A stretch of 11,446 nt of DNA, from NCBI GenBank assembly GCA_003153655.1, contig PMAK01000190.1, positions 13,222 to 24,667 of the forward strand. The letters are read 5' to 3'. The stretch is from Phycisphaerales bacterium. GTDB lineage: Bacteria > Planctomycetota > Phycisphaerae > Tepidisphaerales > Tepidisphaeraceae. A program made the position numbers and the translations under genes. The notes beneath the pieces are model-generated. The model made no database searches. It had not been told where the DNA came from and was given only the letters and a program-made list of their open reading frames with translations. Positions 1 through 6,739 of this stretch are shown here, in pieces (position 1 is the first letter of the stretch; each line of letters begins with the position of its first letter).

Positions 1-282
1 AAGCTCTATCCGAAAAAGAGGAAGTCCGATGCGAACGCGGATGGAGAGAGCCAGAAGCCCAAGGCGATTGCGACCGGCAAGACTGACGAGGACGGGAAAT
101 TCACCTTTTCGGGTTTGGCGAGCGGGTCGTACAAGATCAACGCATCATTTAAGAAGACGGGTTCCAAAGCGTCGGCGACTTTAGCGATCACAGACGATGC
201 GCCGAACGGGACTGTCACCATCAACTTCGCGGCAGCGGAAGGTGGAAATGGCGGGGCGACGACTGCACCGGCGCCGCAGTAG
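1..282 (+). CDS. C-terminal fragment of a protein with a carboxypeptidase regulatory-like domain
   Basis: The first reading frame is open from base 1 and ends at TAG 280-282, giving 93 residues whose start lies outside the window. The fragment begins with a Lys-rich stretch and then shows a short beta-sandwich signature: TDEDGKFTFSGLASGSYKI (about residues 34-52) is the 'T-D-x-x-G-x-F-x-F-x-x-L-x-x-G-x-Y' pattern of the CarboxypepD_reg / CNA-B-like family. The tail is Gly/Ala/Pro rich (GGNGGATTAPAPQ) and looks disordered. Such domains usually occur in exported or cell-surface proteins and mediate adhesion or carbohydrate or protein contacts; the catalytic part, if any, is not visible. It converges on the next gene with only 6 bases between stop codons, leaving no room for a separate terminator. 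The domain call is fairly secure; the function of the whole protein is unknown. Confidence 0.75.
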   Translation, partial: KLYPKKRKSDANADGESQKPKAIATGKTDEDGKFTFSGLASGSYKINASFKKTGSKASATLAITDDAPNGTVTINFAAAEGGNGGATTAPAPQ

Positions 283-288
283 GCGATC

Positions 289-933
289 TCAGTCGGGGGA
301 AAGGGCTTCGATCACATAAGGATTCCCTGCTGCTTCGTCGGCCAAGGTGGTGACGCCCGCGTGGCCGGGAAGAAGCCGGGTCAGAGGCGGCAGCTTCATC
401 ACGCGGCGGATAGATTCGCGCATTTTCGCGGGATCTGAATCGGGCAAATCTGTTCGGCCCACCGAGTTTACGAAGATTAAATCTCCGCCGATCAGAATGT
501 TTTGATCTGGGAAATGGTACATCACGTGGCCGGGGGAATGTCCTGGGGTGTGGATGACGGTTAGCGGGATGTCTCCGATTTTCAGTGTCTGACCGTCTTC
601 GATATATCCATCGGCCTTTCGGGATGGGATCTCGAAAGGGAGGGGGAAGAATTTGGTGTTTGGCTCGATCAGCTTTGGTTCATCGAGGCGATGGATGAGC
701 ACTTTGGCGTTGGGGAAATTTTTTGTGACCAGAGCGTGATCGGCTATGTGATCGAAATGGCCGTGTGTGAGCCATAGACCGATGATATTCCATTTCCGCT
801 TTTTTGCTTCCTCCAGCAGCGGGGCGACGGTGTGATCGGGTGCGTCAAAGAGGACGGCCTGTCCGGTGGCTTCGTCGGCGATCAGATAACAGTTGGTGGC
901 GGCGATTCCGCCGGTGTTGCTTAGGATTTGCAT
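289..933 (-). CDS. MBL-fold metallohydrolase (glyoxalase II-like)
   Basis: This 214-residue protein has the complete metal-binding set of the metallo-beta-lactamase fold: THGHFDH with His57, His59, Asp61 and His62, then His132 in HTPGHSPGH, Asp151 in GGDLIF and His191 in LPGHAG. Two metal ions would be bound between these residues. Length and motifs fit the short, YcbL-like branch of hydroxyacylglutathione-hydrolase-related proteins, which cleave thioesters of small thiols; they lack the long C-terminal glutathione-binding domain of classical GloB. There is no signal peptide, so it is probably cytoplasmic. The ATG at 933 lies 6 bases downstream of the stop of the oxidoreductase gene, and a GGAG lies 11-14 bases upstream of it inside that gene's end, so the two are almost certainly co-transcribed. 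The exact substrate cannot be read from the sequence. Confidence 0.9.
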   Translation of the reverse strand: MQILSNTGGIAATNCYLIADEATGQAVLFDAPDHTVAPLLEEAKKRKWNIIGLWLTHGHFDHIADHALVTKNFPNAKVLIHRLDEPKLIEPNTKFFPLPFEIPSRKADGYIEDGQTLKIGDIPLTVIHTPGHSPGHVMYHFPDQNILIGGDLIFVNSVGRTDLPDSDPAKMRESIRRVMKLPPLTRLLPGHAGVTTLADEAAGNPYVIEALSPD

Positions 934-939
934 ATATTT

Positions 940-1956
940 TTAAAACTCCAATCCGATTTGGCGGCGCATTTCGTCGAGGACGCGCATATTTCCGATGGAA
1001 TCCTCGCGGGTGATACGCGCGGGTTTGCCGTCGAAGATGGCCGCGGCGAAGTCGTCTGCTTCGATGCCGTAGAGGTCGCCGGGAGCTTCGATGTTGCGGA
1101 TCTCTCGCGGCGGCGGGGCGATTGATTTGGGTTTATCCATCTTTGGTTCGTTGCCGCGGGTTACGATGAATTTGGCATCGTTTGTGGATGGTTTCCATGG
1201 TATCGGGACTTCGATGAAGCCGTCTTCGCCGCAGAGGTAGGCGGTGTTGTCCGCGTGGAGGGACATGCCGCAGGTGAAACTGGAGACGATGTTGTTTGGG
1301 AAAACGAGTGTTCCCGCCGCGAGTTCGTCCACGCCGGTGGAATGGAAATTCGCGACGGCATGAATGGCGGTTGGCTCGGCGGCGGCGAAGAAGCGGGCGA
1401 AATTGATGCAGTAGCAGCCGATGTCCATGAGGGCGCCGCCGCCGAGCTCGCGCTGGAATCGGACGTTGCCAGTGATTGAGCGGGTGCGGTAGCAGAAGCT
1501 GGAGCGGATGAGGCGGAGTGGGCCGATCGCGCCGCTGCGAACGGTTTCGAACAGCGCGAGCGTTTGTGGATGCGAGCGGTACATGAAGGCTTCGACGAGG
1601 ATGCGTCCGGATTTGCGGGCGATGGCGAACATTTCTTCGGCTTCGGCCGCGTTCATCGCCAGGGGCTTTTCGCATAGGACGTCCTTGCCGGCTTTCAGGG
1701 CGCGGATCGTCCAATCGGCGTGGAATGCATTCGGAAGTGAGTTGTAAATGGCGTCGATTTCGGGATCGGCGATCAGCGATTCGTAGCTTGCGAATGCTCG
1801 GGGAATGGCGTGATTCTTGGCGAATTCCTCGGCGGATTTCTGCTGGCGCGATCCAACGGCGGCGGCTGATCCGCGCCGGCTGGCGGCCACGCCCCTGGCG
1901 AATTGCGAGGCGATGTTGCCGGTTCCGAGGATTCCCCAGCGGAGTTTGCTTGCCAT
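940..1956 (-). CDS. Gfo/Idh/MocA family NAD(P)-dependent oxidoreductase
   Basis: A 338-residue two-domain dehydrogenase. The N-terminal Rossmann fold carries GILGTGNIA (residues 8-16) for the nucleotide, followed by the CEKPLAMN motif (95-102), whose Lys97 is the catalytic or substrate lysine of the family. The C-terminal domain has GGGALMDIGCYCIN (172-185), typical of the subgroup that includes D-xylose and dihydrodiol dehydrogenases. These enzymes oxidise or reduce sugars, inositols or related alcohols with NAD(P). I chose the ATG at 1956 because the protein then starts MASKLRWGILGTG, the usual distance to the Rossmann motif. A TTG at 1992 would add 12 poorly conserved residues and has no better ribosome site. 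It is the first gene of a two-gene unit with the MBL hydrolase and is divergent from the ABC operon. The substrate is unknown. Confidence 0.88.
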   Translation of the reverse strand: MASKLRWGILGTGNIASQFARGVAASRRGSAAAVGSRQQKSAEEFAKNHAIPRAFASYESLIADPEIDAIYNSLPNAFHADWTIRALKAGKDVLCEKPLAMNAAEAEEMFAIARKSGRILVEAFMYRSHPQTLALFETVRSGAIGPLRLIRSSFCYRTRSITGNVRFQRELGGGALMDIGCYCINFARFFAAAEPTAIHAVANFHSTGVDELAAGTLVFPNNIVSSFTCGMSLHADNTAYLCGEDGFIEVPIPWKPSTNDAKFIVTRGNEPKMDKPKSIAPPPREIRNIEAPGDLYGIEADDFAAAIFDGKPARITREDSIGNMRVLDEMRRQIGLEF

Positions 1957-2000
1957 ATCGACAGGATAATGCCTGGGTTGGCTCTTGGCCAAGGTTTAAC

Positions 2001-2029
2001 TTGACCGCGAGCGAGCGGAGGCGGAAAAT
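2001..2029 (+). promoter_or_regulatory. Putative sigma70-type promoter for the ABC operon
   Basis: TTGACC (2001-2006) is a near-consensus -35 box and is followed after exactly 17 bases by GAAAAT (2024-2029), a 4/6 match to the -10 box. Transcription would start at about 2036-2038, on or beside the GTG start codon of the next gene. An 8-base perfect palindrome, ATGATCAT (2028-2035), overlaps the end of the -10 box and could be an operator, but it is too short to be convincing. This is inference from sequence only. Confidence 0.4.
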
Positions 2030-2037
2030 GATCATCG

Positions 2038-2382
2038 GTGTTGCGATATCCCGCCATTTTCCTGATCGGTCTATTCTTGACGCTTGGTCCCGCGCCGTTT
2101 GAGTGGCTGCATCTTGAAGCGGCGAACCGATCTTTGGCGCGAGTGAAGGTGGAAGGGGGATCGCATTCGGGGTCGAAACCTCTGCCGGTGCGGCCGCCGG
2201 TTCATAATTCCTCGACCTGTGTGATCTGCGCGATGTTGCATGCTCCGCTGACGGCGCAACATTTGCCGCCAATGGGTTTGGCGCCGACGGCGCTGCTTGG
2301 ATATTCGCGCGTCGCGTGTTCAGCGAACTATTTGTCCGTCAGCATCACCGCCGAGCAGTGCCGCGGTCCCCCCTCCGCCTGA
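2038..2382 (+). CDS. Small exported Cys/His protein (DUF2946-like)
   Basis: This 114-residue protein begins with a hydrophobic segment (AIFLIGLFLTLGPAP, about residues 6-20) that acts as a signal peptide or membrane anchor. The rest is polar and Pro-rich and carries His56, a CVIC pair (Cys61, Cys64), His68, His75, Cys94 and Cys108, and ends in RGPPSA. The H...CxxC layout and the terminal RGPP resemble DUF2946-type proteins, which often sit next to metal-uptake genes; I offer this as a resemblance only. The start is GTG at 2038, with a TGA in frame just upstream at 2029-2031, so the only other option is TTG at 2041. There is no well-placed Shine-Dalgarno (GGAGG is about 20 bases away). It is separated from the ABC ATPase gene by 71 bases on the same strand, which suggests a metal-binding or regulatory partner for that transporter. 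Confidence 0.6.
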   Translation: MLRYPAIFLIGLFLTLGPAPFEWLHLEAANRSLARVKVEGGSHSGSKPLPVRPPVHNSSTCVICAMLHAPLTAQHLPPMGLAPTALLGYSRVACSANYLSVSITAEQCRGPPSA

Positions 2383-2415
2383 GCAATTCGCATCGTTAAC
2401 CAATCCATCTTTTGT

Positions 2416-2439
2416 TGCCGCGTGATTTACCTCGCGGCA
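2416..2439 (+). promoter_or_regulatory. Stem-loop just before the ABC ATPase ribosome site
   Basis: TGCCGCG (2416-2422) pairs perfectly with CGCGGCA (2433-2439) around a 10-base loop. The stem ends 3 bases before the AGGAG Shine-Dalgarno (2443-2447) of the ATPase gene. There is no U-run after it, so it is not a standard terminator; it could modulate translation or stabilise the mRNA. The role is inference. Confidence 0.4.
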
Positions 2440-2453
2440 TTTAGGAGTCACGC

Positions 2454-3173
2454 ATGGGACTGCTACTTCACAAGCTGAAGAAGACCTACATTGCGCCGGA
2501 CGCCAGCAGCGTTCCGGTGATTGACGTTCCCGAACTTTATATCGCCGACGGCGAGCAGGTTGCTCTCATCGGCACCAGCGGTTCGGGCAAGACGACGCTG
2601 TTGCACATGATCGCGGGGATTTTGACTCCCGATAGCGGCAACATTGTTTTCGGATTCGATCCGAAGAAACCTGATTCGGCGGAGTCGATTGATCTGACGA
2701 TGCTTTCCGAGCCGCAGCGGGATGAATTCCGCGGTCGGAACATTGGGTACATCTTTCAGACGCATCATCTTTTGCCGGGATTTACGGCACTGGAAAACGT
2801 GCTGCTCGGGATGAGTTTCACGGGCCGGCCGCACGATCGGCAATGGGCGGAGCATCTCCTGGTTGAAGTCGGGCTGAGCGATCGGTTGAACTACCGTCCG
2901 CAGAAATTGTCGGTCGGTCAGCAGCAGCGTGTTGCGGTAGCTCGAGCGCTGGCCAGCCGGCCGAAGCTGGTGCTGGCCGATGAGCCGACGGGCGCACTCG
3001 ATTCGGGGAGTGCCCAGCAGGTTTTGGATTTGATCCGAAAACTCTGCGCGGATGTCGGCGCATCGCTGCTGCTGGTGAGTCACGATCTGGACATCGCCCA
3101 CCAGCTTCCGCGCGTGCTCATACTGTCGGAAATCAATCAAGTCAAAGCCCACGGCGTCGCCGCGAGCGCATAG
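2454..3173 (+). CDS. ABC transporter ATP-binding protein (MacB/LolD type)
   Basis: A 239-residue nucleotide-binding subunit with all the ABC motifs in order: Walker A GTSGSGKT (40-47), Q-loop Gln102 in IFQTHHLLPGFTALENV, the signature LSVGQQQR (152-159, with V in place of the usual G), Walker B LVLADEPTGALD (172-183, catalytic Glu178 by motif alignment) and the H-loop His210 in LLLVSHD. The sequence type is that of the LolD/MacB/FtsE group, whose members partner FtsX-like permeases with four membrane segments and drive mechanotransmission rather than ordinary import. The ATG has a good Shine-Dalgarno, AGGAG, 6 bases upstream. The permease gene follows after 13 bases. With the downstream DUF3299-like gene it forms a set resembling the Zrg clusters of Vibrio and Pseudomonas. 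Confidence 0.93.
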   Translation: MGLLLHKLKKTYIAPDASSVPVIDVPELYIADGEQVALIGTSGSGKTTLLHMIAGILTPDSGNIVFGFDPKKPDSAESIDLTMLSEPQRDEFRGRNIGYIFQTHHLLPGFTALENVLLGMSFTGRPHDRQWAEHLLVEVGLSDRLNYRPQKLSVGQQQRVAVARALASRPKLVLADEPTGALDSGSAQQVLDLIRKLCADVGASLLLVSHDLDIAHQLPRVLILSEINQVKAHGVAASA

Positions 3174-3186
3174 GGGATAAACAACC

Positions 3187-4638
3187 ATGAATTACTTTCA
3201 ACTTGTTTTCAAGCAGATGCGTCAGCGGGCGCTTTCAACGTGGCTTACAACTCTGTCGGTCATGCTCGGGGTTGGTCTGGCGATTGCGATTATGGTCATT
3301 GGCCGCGAGAGCGAATCGCTTTTTGGCCAGAATGACTACGGGTATGACGCGATCATTGGAAAGAAGGGCTCTAAGCTGCAACTGGTGCTGAACACGGTTT
3401 ATCATCTGGATGTCAGCCCGGGGAATATTCCTTATAGCCAGTATTTGAATCTGCTGAAGCCGGCGGCGGGGCATCCCGTTCCCGCGGATAATTACTACAA
3501 ATATGTGAAGATCGCGGTGCCGACGGTTGTCGGGGACACGCTCAATGGCCTATATCGCATCGTGGGGACGTCGCTAAAACTATTTGGGTATGACGATCAT
3601 GGAGATCCACTGCCGCCGGATGAGGTGCTGGATTATCGCCCGAATGAGAAGCTGGAGATTGCAGAGGGGCGGGCATTCGCCGGAAACAAATTCGAGGCGA
3701 TCGTCGGCAGTGATATTCCGCGCCTGACGGGAAACGGCATCGGCACAACCCTGCAAGCGACACACACGCCTGCGTCCCCGGGCCACCCGGCGGATATTCA
3801 CATGCAGCAGTGGACGGTGGTTGGCGTGCTTGCGCCGACGCACACGGCGATTGATCGGGTTGTATACATTCCGCTGCTGAGTTTTTATACGATCGCCGAG
3901 CATGGGGCCGGCCTGATTGCGCAGGCGAAACTTCGGGAGGGTCAGGCTCCGGACGCGGTTGATCCGGATTCCGACGCCGATCAGCCCCATCCGCCGGATG
4001 CGAATGGGATTGAGCATTTCAGCAATTACGATTTTGACACCAAGGATCAGACGATTCACCTCAACCTGGACAAGCTGCCGCCGGAGGTTTGGGCGATATC
4101 CGCCATTTTGGTTCAATCGCGTGGCGGCGTGTCTGAAGCCGCGTTGGAATATGATCTGAACAATGCAACGGATGTGATGGCTGTGAATCCTGCTTCGGTG
4201 ATGCGCGATTTCTTCGCCACTTTCCTGAGTCCGATGCGGGTGCTGCTCTTGCTGATTTGCTCGCTGGTGACGATTGTTGCCGCGGTGGGGATTCTGGTCA
4301 GCATTTACAATTCCGTCTCGGCGCGGCTGAAGGAAATCGCCATCCTGCGCGCACTGGGAGCGACGCGAAGCACGGTTCTGGCCCTGATCTGCATTGAGGC
4401 CGGTCTTATTGCTCTGTTCGGATCGATCCTCGGCGTGGCGCTTGGGCACGGCATAAATGCGGCCGGGGCTTGGTACATGCTTCGGAAGTTCGGCGAGAAT
4501 CTGAGCTATGATTGGTGGGAACTGCTGTATGAAGGAATCTATCTGGTTGCCGTGATCGGGCTGGCGATCATTGCCGGGCTGGTGCCGGCGATGAAGGCTT
4601 ATCGCACGCCGGTCGCGACGAATCTTGTTGCCACGTGA
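3187..4638 (+). CDS. MacB/FtsX-family ABC transporter permease
   Basis: This 483-residue membrane protein has the classical FtsX/MacB topology: one membrane segment near the N terminus (about 18-38), a large periplasmic domain (about 40-345), then three segments (about 351-374, 399-420 and 450-468). The conserved cytoplasmic loop RLKEIAILRALGATR (380-394) is the family signature that contacts the ATPase. Just after the first membrane segment come IIGKKGSKLQLVLNTVYHLD (56-75) and SPGNI, a pattern I associate with the permeases of zinc-repressed ABC clusters (Zrg / PA4065 type). Within the periplasmic domain, residues 253-291 form an Asp/Pro/His-rich stretch without hydrophobic core character. 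The ATG follows an AGGGG at suitable distance, 13 bases after the ATPase stop. The next gene starts on the last base of this one, so translation is likely coupled. The substrate is unproven. Confidence 0.9.
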   Translation: MNYFQLVFKQMRQRALSTWLTTLSVMLGVGLAIAIMVIGRESESLFGQNDYGYDAIIGKKGSKLQLVLNTVYHLDVSPGNIPYSQYLNLLKPAAGHPVPADNYYKYVKIAVPTVVGDTLNGLYRIVGTSLKLFGYDDHGDPLPPDEVLDYRPNEKLEIAEGRAFAGNKFEAIVGSDIPRLTGNGIGTTLQATHTPASPGHPADIHMQQWTVVGVLAPTHTAIDRVVYIPLLSFYTIAEHGAGLIAQAKLREGQAPDAVDPDSDADQPHPPDANGIEHFSNYDFDTKDQTIHLNLDKLPPEVWAISAILVQSRGGVSEAALEYDLNNATDVMAVNPASVMRDFFATFLSPMRVLLLLICSLVTIVAAVGILVSIYNSVSARLKEIAILRALGATRSTVLALICIEAGLIALFGSILGVALGHGINAAGAWYMLRKFGENLSYDWWELLYEGIYLVAVIGLAIIAGLVPAMKAYRTPVATNLVAT

Positions 4639-5174
4639 TGACGCGTGTATTGCCACAAAATCGCTGGCGGAAGTCCTGGTGGGACAGGCTGAGCGTGCGC
4701 GGGCTCATGCTGCTGGCCACCGCCGTATTTCTCTTTGGCTATCCGGCGTATTTGTATATGGATTCCGTCATCACCGGTGGAATCGTCAAACGTGGCGATC
4801 TGCTGGTGGTCGATCTTAAGGCGATGAGCAGCTTTGAGATGGACCAGGATGCGGGAACCAACGAGGATATTCCACTGCGATACCGGGAGCTTGATGGGAA
4901 ACGGGTTTTGCTGACGGGGCAGATGTATGAACCTTACGAGGCGGATGGGAAAATCCACACGTTCACGCTGGTTTATTCGATTGCCAACTGTTGTTTTAAC
5001 GGGCCGCCGAAGGTTCAGCATTTTGTGGCTGCATCGGTGATTCCCGGACATGAGGCGGAATATTCGAGCGATCTTGTGGATGTGGTGGGGACGCTGCATG
5101 TGGGGGTGCAGGCCGCGTATGGGCATGTGCAGAGCGTGTATCGGATTGATGTGGAGAGAGTGACGCGCGGGTGA
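4638..5174 (+). CDS. Membrane-anchored DUF3299-like periplasmic protein
   Basis: A 178-residue protein with basic N terminus (RWRKSWWDR) and one membrane segment (about 21-41), so the remainder should face the periplasm. The soluble part has ELDGKRVLLTGQMYEP (85-100), a segment ending in NCCFNGPPKVQH (117-128), and a C-terminal VVGTLHVG...GHVQSVYRID region. The 'LDGKxVxLxG' element and the Cys-containing '(C/H)xxxPPPxxxH' element match my recollection of DUF3299 proteins, which accompany ABC ATPase and FtsX-like permease genes in zinc-repressed clusters. Cys118, Cys119 and His128 are plausible metal ligands. The ATG at 4638 shares its A with the permease TGA (TGATG), implying translational coupling; GTG at 4635 is an alternative start. 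The last four codons and the stop lie inside a tandem repeat that continues downstream. Confidence 0.7.
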   Translation: MTRVLPQNRWRKSWWDRLSVRGLMLLATAVFLFGYPAYLYMDSVITGGIVKRGDLLVVDLKAMSSFEMDQDAGTNEDIPLRYRELDGKRVLLTGQMYEPYEADGKIHTFTLVYSIANCCFNGPPKVQHFVAASVIPGHEAEYSSDLVDVVGTLHVGVQAAYGHVQSVYRIDVERVTRG

Positions 5175-5276
5175 GCCGCGAAATCAGAAATCCGAAACCA
5201 GAATGACGCGCGGGTGGGCCGTGAAACCAGAAATCCGAAACCAGAATGACGAATCAAATCCGAAATCAGAATGACG
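5161..5276 (+). repeat. 43-bp tandem repeat with AATCCGAAA core
   Basis: Bases 5161-5203 and 5204-5246 are two copies of a 43-base unit differing at three positions; a shortened third copy follows to 5276. A 20-base core, starting AATCCGAAA and ending AGAATGACG, occurs at 5189-5208, 5232-5251 and 5257-5276; the first two are identical and the third has one change. The first unit contains the 3' end and TGA stop of the DUF3299-like gene; the matching triplet in unit two is TGG. AATCCGAAA-type words recur in intergenic DNA of planctomycetes and relatives, which is recollection rather than a search result. The remaining bases up to hisD (5277-5323) hold only the putative hisD promoter. Confidence 0.85.
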
Positions 5277-5285
5277 AAGGGTGGG

Positions 5286-5317
5286 TTGTTTCGGAATTGT
5301 GGTTTTCAGCCTAGAAT
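5286..5317 (+). promoter_or_regulatory. Putative hisD promoter, leaderless type
   Basis: TAGAAT (5312-5317) is a 5/6 match to the -10 box and ends 6 bases before the hisD ATG at 5324, so transcription would begin at or next to the start codon. TTGTTT (5286-5291) is the nearest -35-like word, but the 20-base spacing is long. No Shine-Dalgarno is visible between 5300 and 5323. Confidence 0.35.
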
Positions 5318-5323
5318 TTCATC

Positions 5324-6667
5324 ATGATTCCGATTCTGGATTTGAATGTTGCGAGCGAGAAGAGCCGGGTGGAGGGGCTTTTGTCTGCGCTGGCGCTGGA
5401 TCCTGTGGCGCTGGCTTTGGGGAAGGGGGAGCGGGCGCGGCAGGTGGCGGCGGTGCTGAAGATTTTGGAAGATGTGGCGCAGCGCGGGGATGAGGCTCTT
5501 GTTGCCAGCAGTCGGGAGTTTGATGATCCGGATTTCTTGTCCTCGCAGATTCGCGTTACCCAAAACGAAATGGTTGAAGCAGCGGGGCGGGTGCCGAGGG
5601 ATCAGCTTGCGGCGATTCGGCGGTCTATTGCGCAGGTGCGGGAGTATCAGGCGCATGTGATGCCTAAGGAGCCGGCGGCGCTTAAGAGGCCGGGGGTTGA
5701 GCTTGGGTTGCGGTTTACGGCGCTGGAATCTGCGGGGCTTTATTTTCCTGGGGGGAAGGCGGCTTATCCTTCGAGTTTGATTATGCTGGCGGTGCCGGCG
5801 CAGGTGGCGGGGGTGAAGCGGATTGTGGTTTGTTCGCCGCCTAGTAAGTTCGGGCGGAGCGATTTGGTTTTGGCGGCTTGTCATGAATTGAAGTTGACGG
5901 ATATTTTTCGGGCCGGTGGGGCGGCGGGGATTGCCTCGATGGCGTTTGGGACCGCGACGATTCCGCGCGTGGATAAGATTGTCGGGCCGGGGAATATTTA
6001 TGTGCAGCTTGCGAAGCGGGCGCTGGCGGGATGCGTGGGGATTGATGGGTTTTTGGGGCCGAGCGAGATTCTGACGATTGCGGATGATTCGGGGAATGCG
6101 GAGTTTATCGCGGCGGATTTGCTGGCGCAGGCGGAGCATGATCCGGGGAGTTGTTTTTTGCTGACGACGAGCAAGGCGTTTGCGGAGAAGGTGCGCAGCG
6201 AGGTTGAGAAGCAGCTAGCGACGCTTCCGCGTCGGGCGGCGGCTGAGAAGGCTTTGAATGATCACAGTGCGATTGTTGTTGGCGAGACGATGGATGAATT
6301 GATTGCGCTGGCGGATCGGTTTGCGGCGGAGCATGTGAATGTGCAGACGCGGGATAATCAGGCGGTGGTGAAGAAGCTGCGGAACGCGGGGGCGATATTT
6401 GTCGGGCCTTATTCGGCGGTGGCCGCGGGGGATTATGTGGCGGGGCCTAGCCATTGTTTGCCGACGAATACGACGGCGCGGTTTTCGAGCGGGATCAGTG
6501 TTTATGAATTTTTGAAGCGTACGAGTGTTGAGCGGTACGAGGCAGAAGGGTTGCGCGCGGATGCTGCGGCGATTATTGCGATGGCGGAGGCGGAGGGATT
6601 GGAAGGGCATGCGCGGAGCGTGAAGGTGCGGAGTGATCAAGGTCTAATTGGACCGCAGAGACGCTGA
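5324..6667 (+). CDS. hisD: Histidinol dehydrogenase
   Basis: The 447-residue product catalyses the last two steps of histidine synthesis, the four-electron NAD+-dependent oxidation of L-histidinol to L-histidine. All the expected residues are present: zinc and substrate ligands Gln269 and His272 in AQAEHD, the catalytic pair Glu336-His337 in AAEHVNV, Asp370 in AAGDYVAGPSH and His429 in LEGHARSV. They follow the E. coli spacing (259, 262, 326/327, 360, 419) with a uniform offset of +10. GPGNIYV (221-227) and GPSEILTIAD (245-254) are also family motifs. ATG 5324 gives a normal N terminus. The last residues, SDQGLIGPQRR, extend beyond the usual end of the family, and the final five codons plus the stop fall in the start of a palindromic repeat (from 6652). 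The IS between this gene and hisC breaks what would otherwise be a hisDC operon. Confidence 0.96.
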   Translation: MIPILDLNVASEKSRVEGLLSALALDPVALALGKGERARQVAAVLKILEDVAQRGDEALVASSREFDDPDFLSSQIRVTQNEMVEAAGRVPRDQLAAIRRSIAQVREYQAHVMPKEPAALKRPGVELGLRFTALESAGLYFPGGKAAYPSSLIMLAVPAQVAGVKRIVVCSPPSKFGRSDLVLAACHELKLTDIFRAGGAAGIASMAFGTATIPRVDKIVGPGNIYVQLAKRALAGCVGIDGFLGPSEILTIADDSGNAEFIAADLLAQAEHDPGSCFLLTTSKAFAEKVRSEVEKQLATLPRRAAAEKALNDHSAIVVGETMDELIALADRFAAEHVNVQTRDNQAVVKKLRNAGAIFVGPYSAVAAGDYVAGPSHCLPTNTTARFSSGISVYEFLKRTSVERYEAEGLRADAAAIIAMAEAEGLEGHARSVKVRSDQGLIGPQRR

Positions 6668-6721
6668 GACGCGAAGGAAGACGCAGAGAAGAGTTTTTAG
6701 CCACAGATGAAAATCAGATGC
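6652..6721 (+). repeat. Left arm of large imperfect palindrome around the IS
   Basis: This arm begins ACCGCAGAGACGC, continues with GAGACGC-type direct repetitions, a T-run (6694-6698) and CCACAGATGAAAATCAGAT (6701-6719). Its reverse complement appears at 7721-7779 on the other side of the IS, with an extra run of about 11 bases here (around 6673-6684). The inner 19 bases are identical in the two arms. The arm overlaps the 3' end of hisD. Confidence 0.85.
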
Positions 6722-6739
6722 ACATGCTCTGTTGACATC

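Noticed and set aside
1133..2272. Minus-strand frame of 379 codons overlapping the oxidoreductase.
   Set aside because: Its product is Arg/Pro/His-rich shadow sequence; the overlapping frame has all Gfo/Idh/MocA motifs.
3580..4656. Minus-strand frame of 358 codons opposite the permease.
   Set aside because: Arg/His/Gln-rich antisense shadow without motifs; the plus-strand FtsX permease is unambiguous.
5161..5276. CRISPR-like array.
   Set aside because: The units are contiguous with no unique spacers and only two full copies are present; no cas gene is in the window.
5306..6139. Minus-strand frame of 277 codons opposite hisD.
   Set aside because: Arg/Pro/His-rich shadow of a gene with a complete set of HisD catalytic residues.
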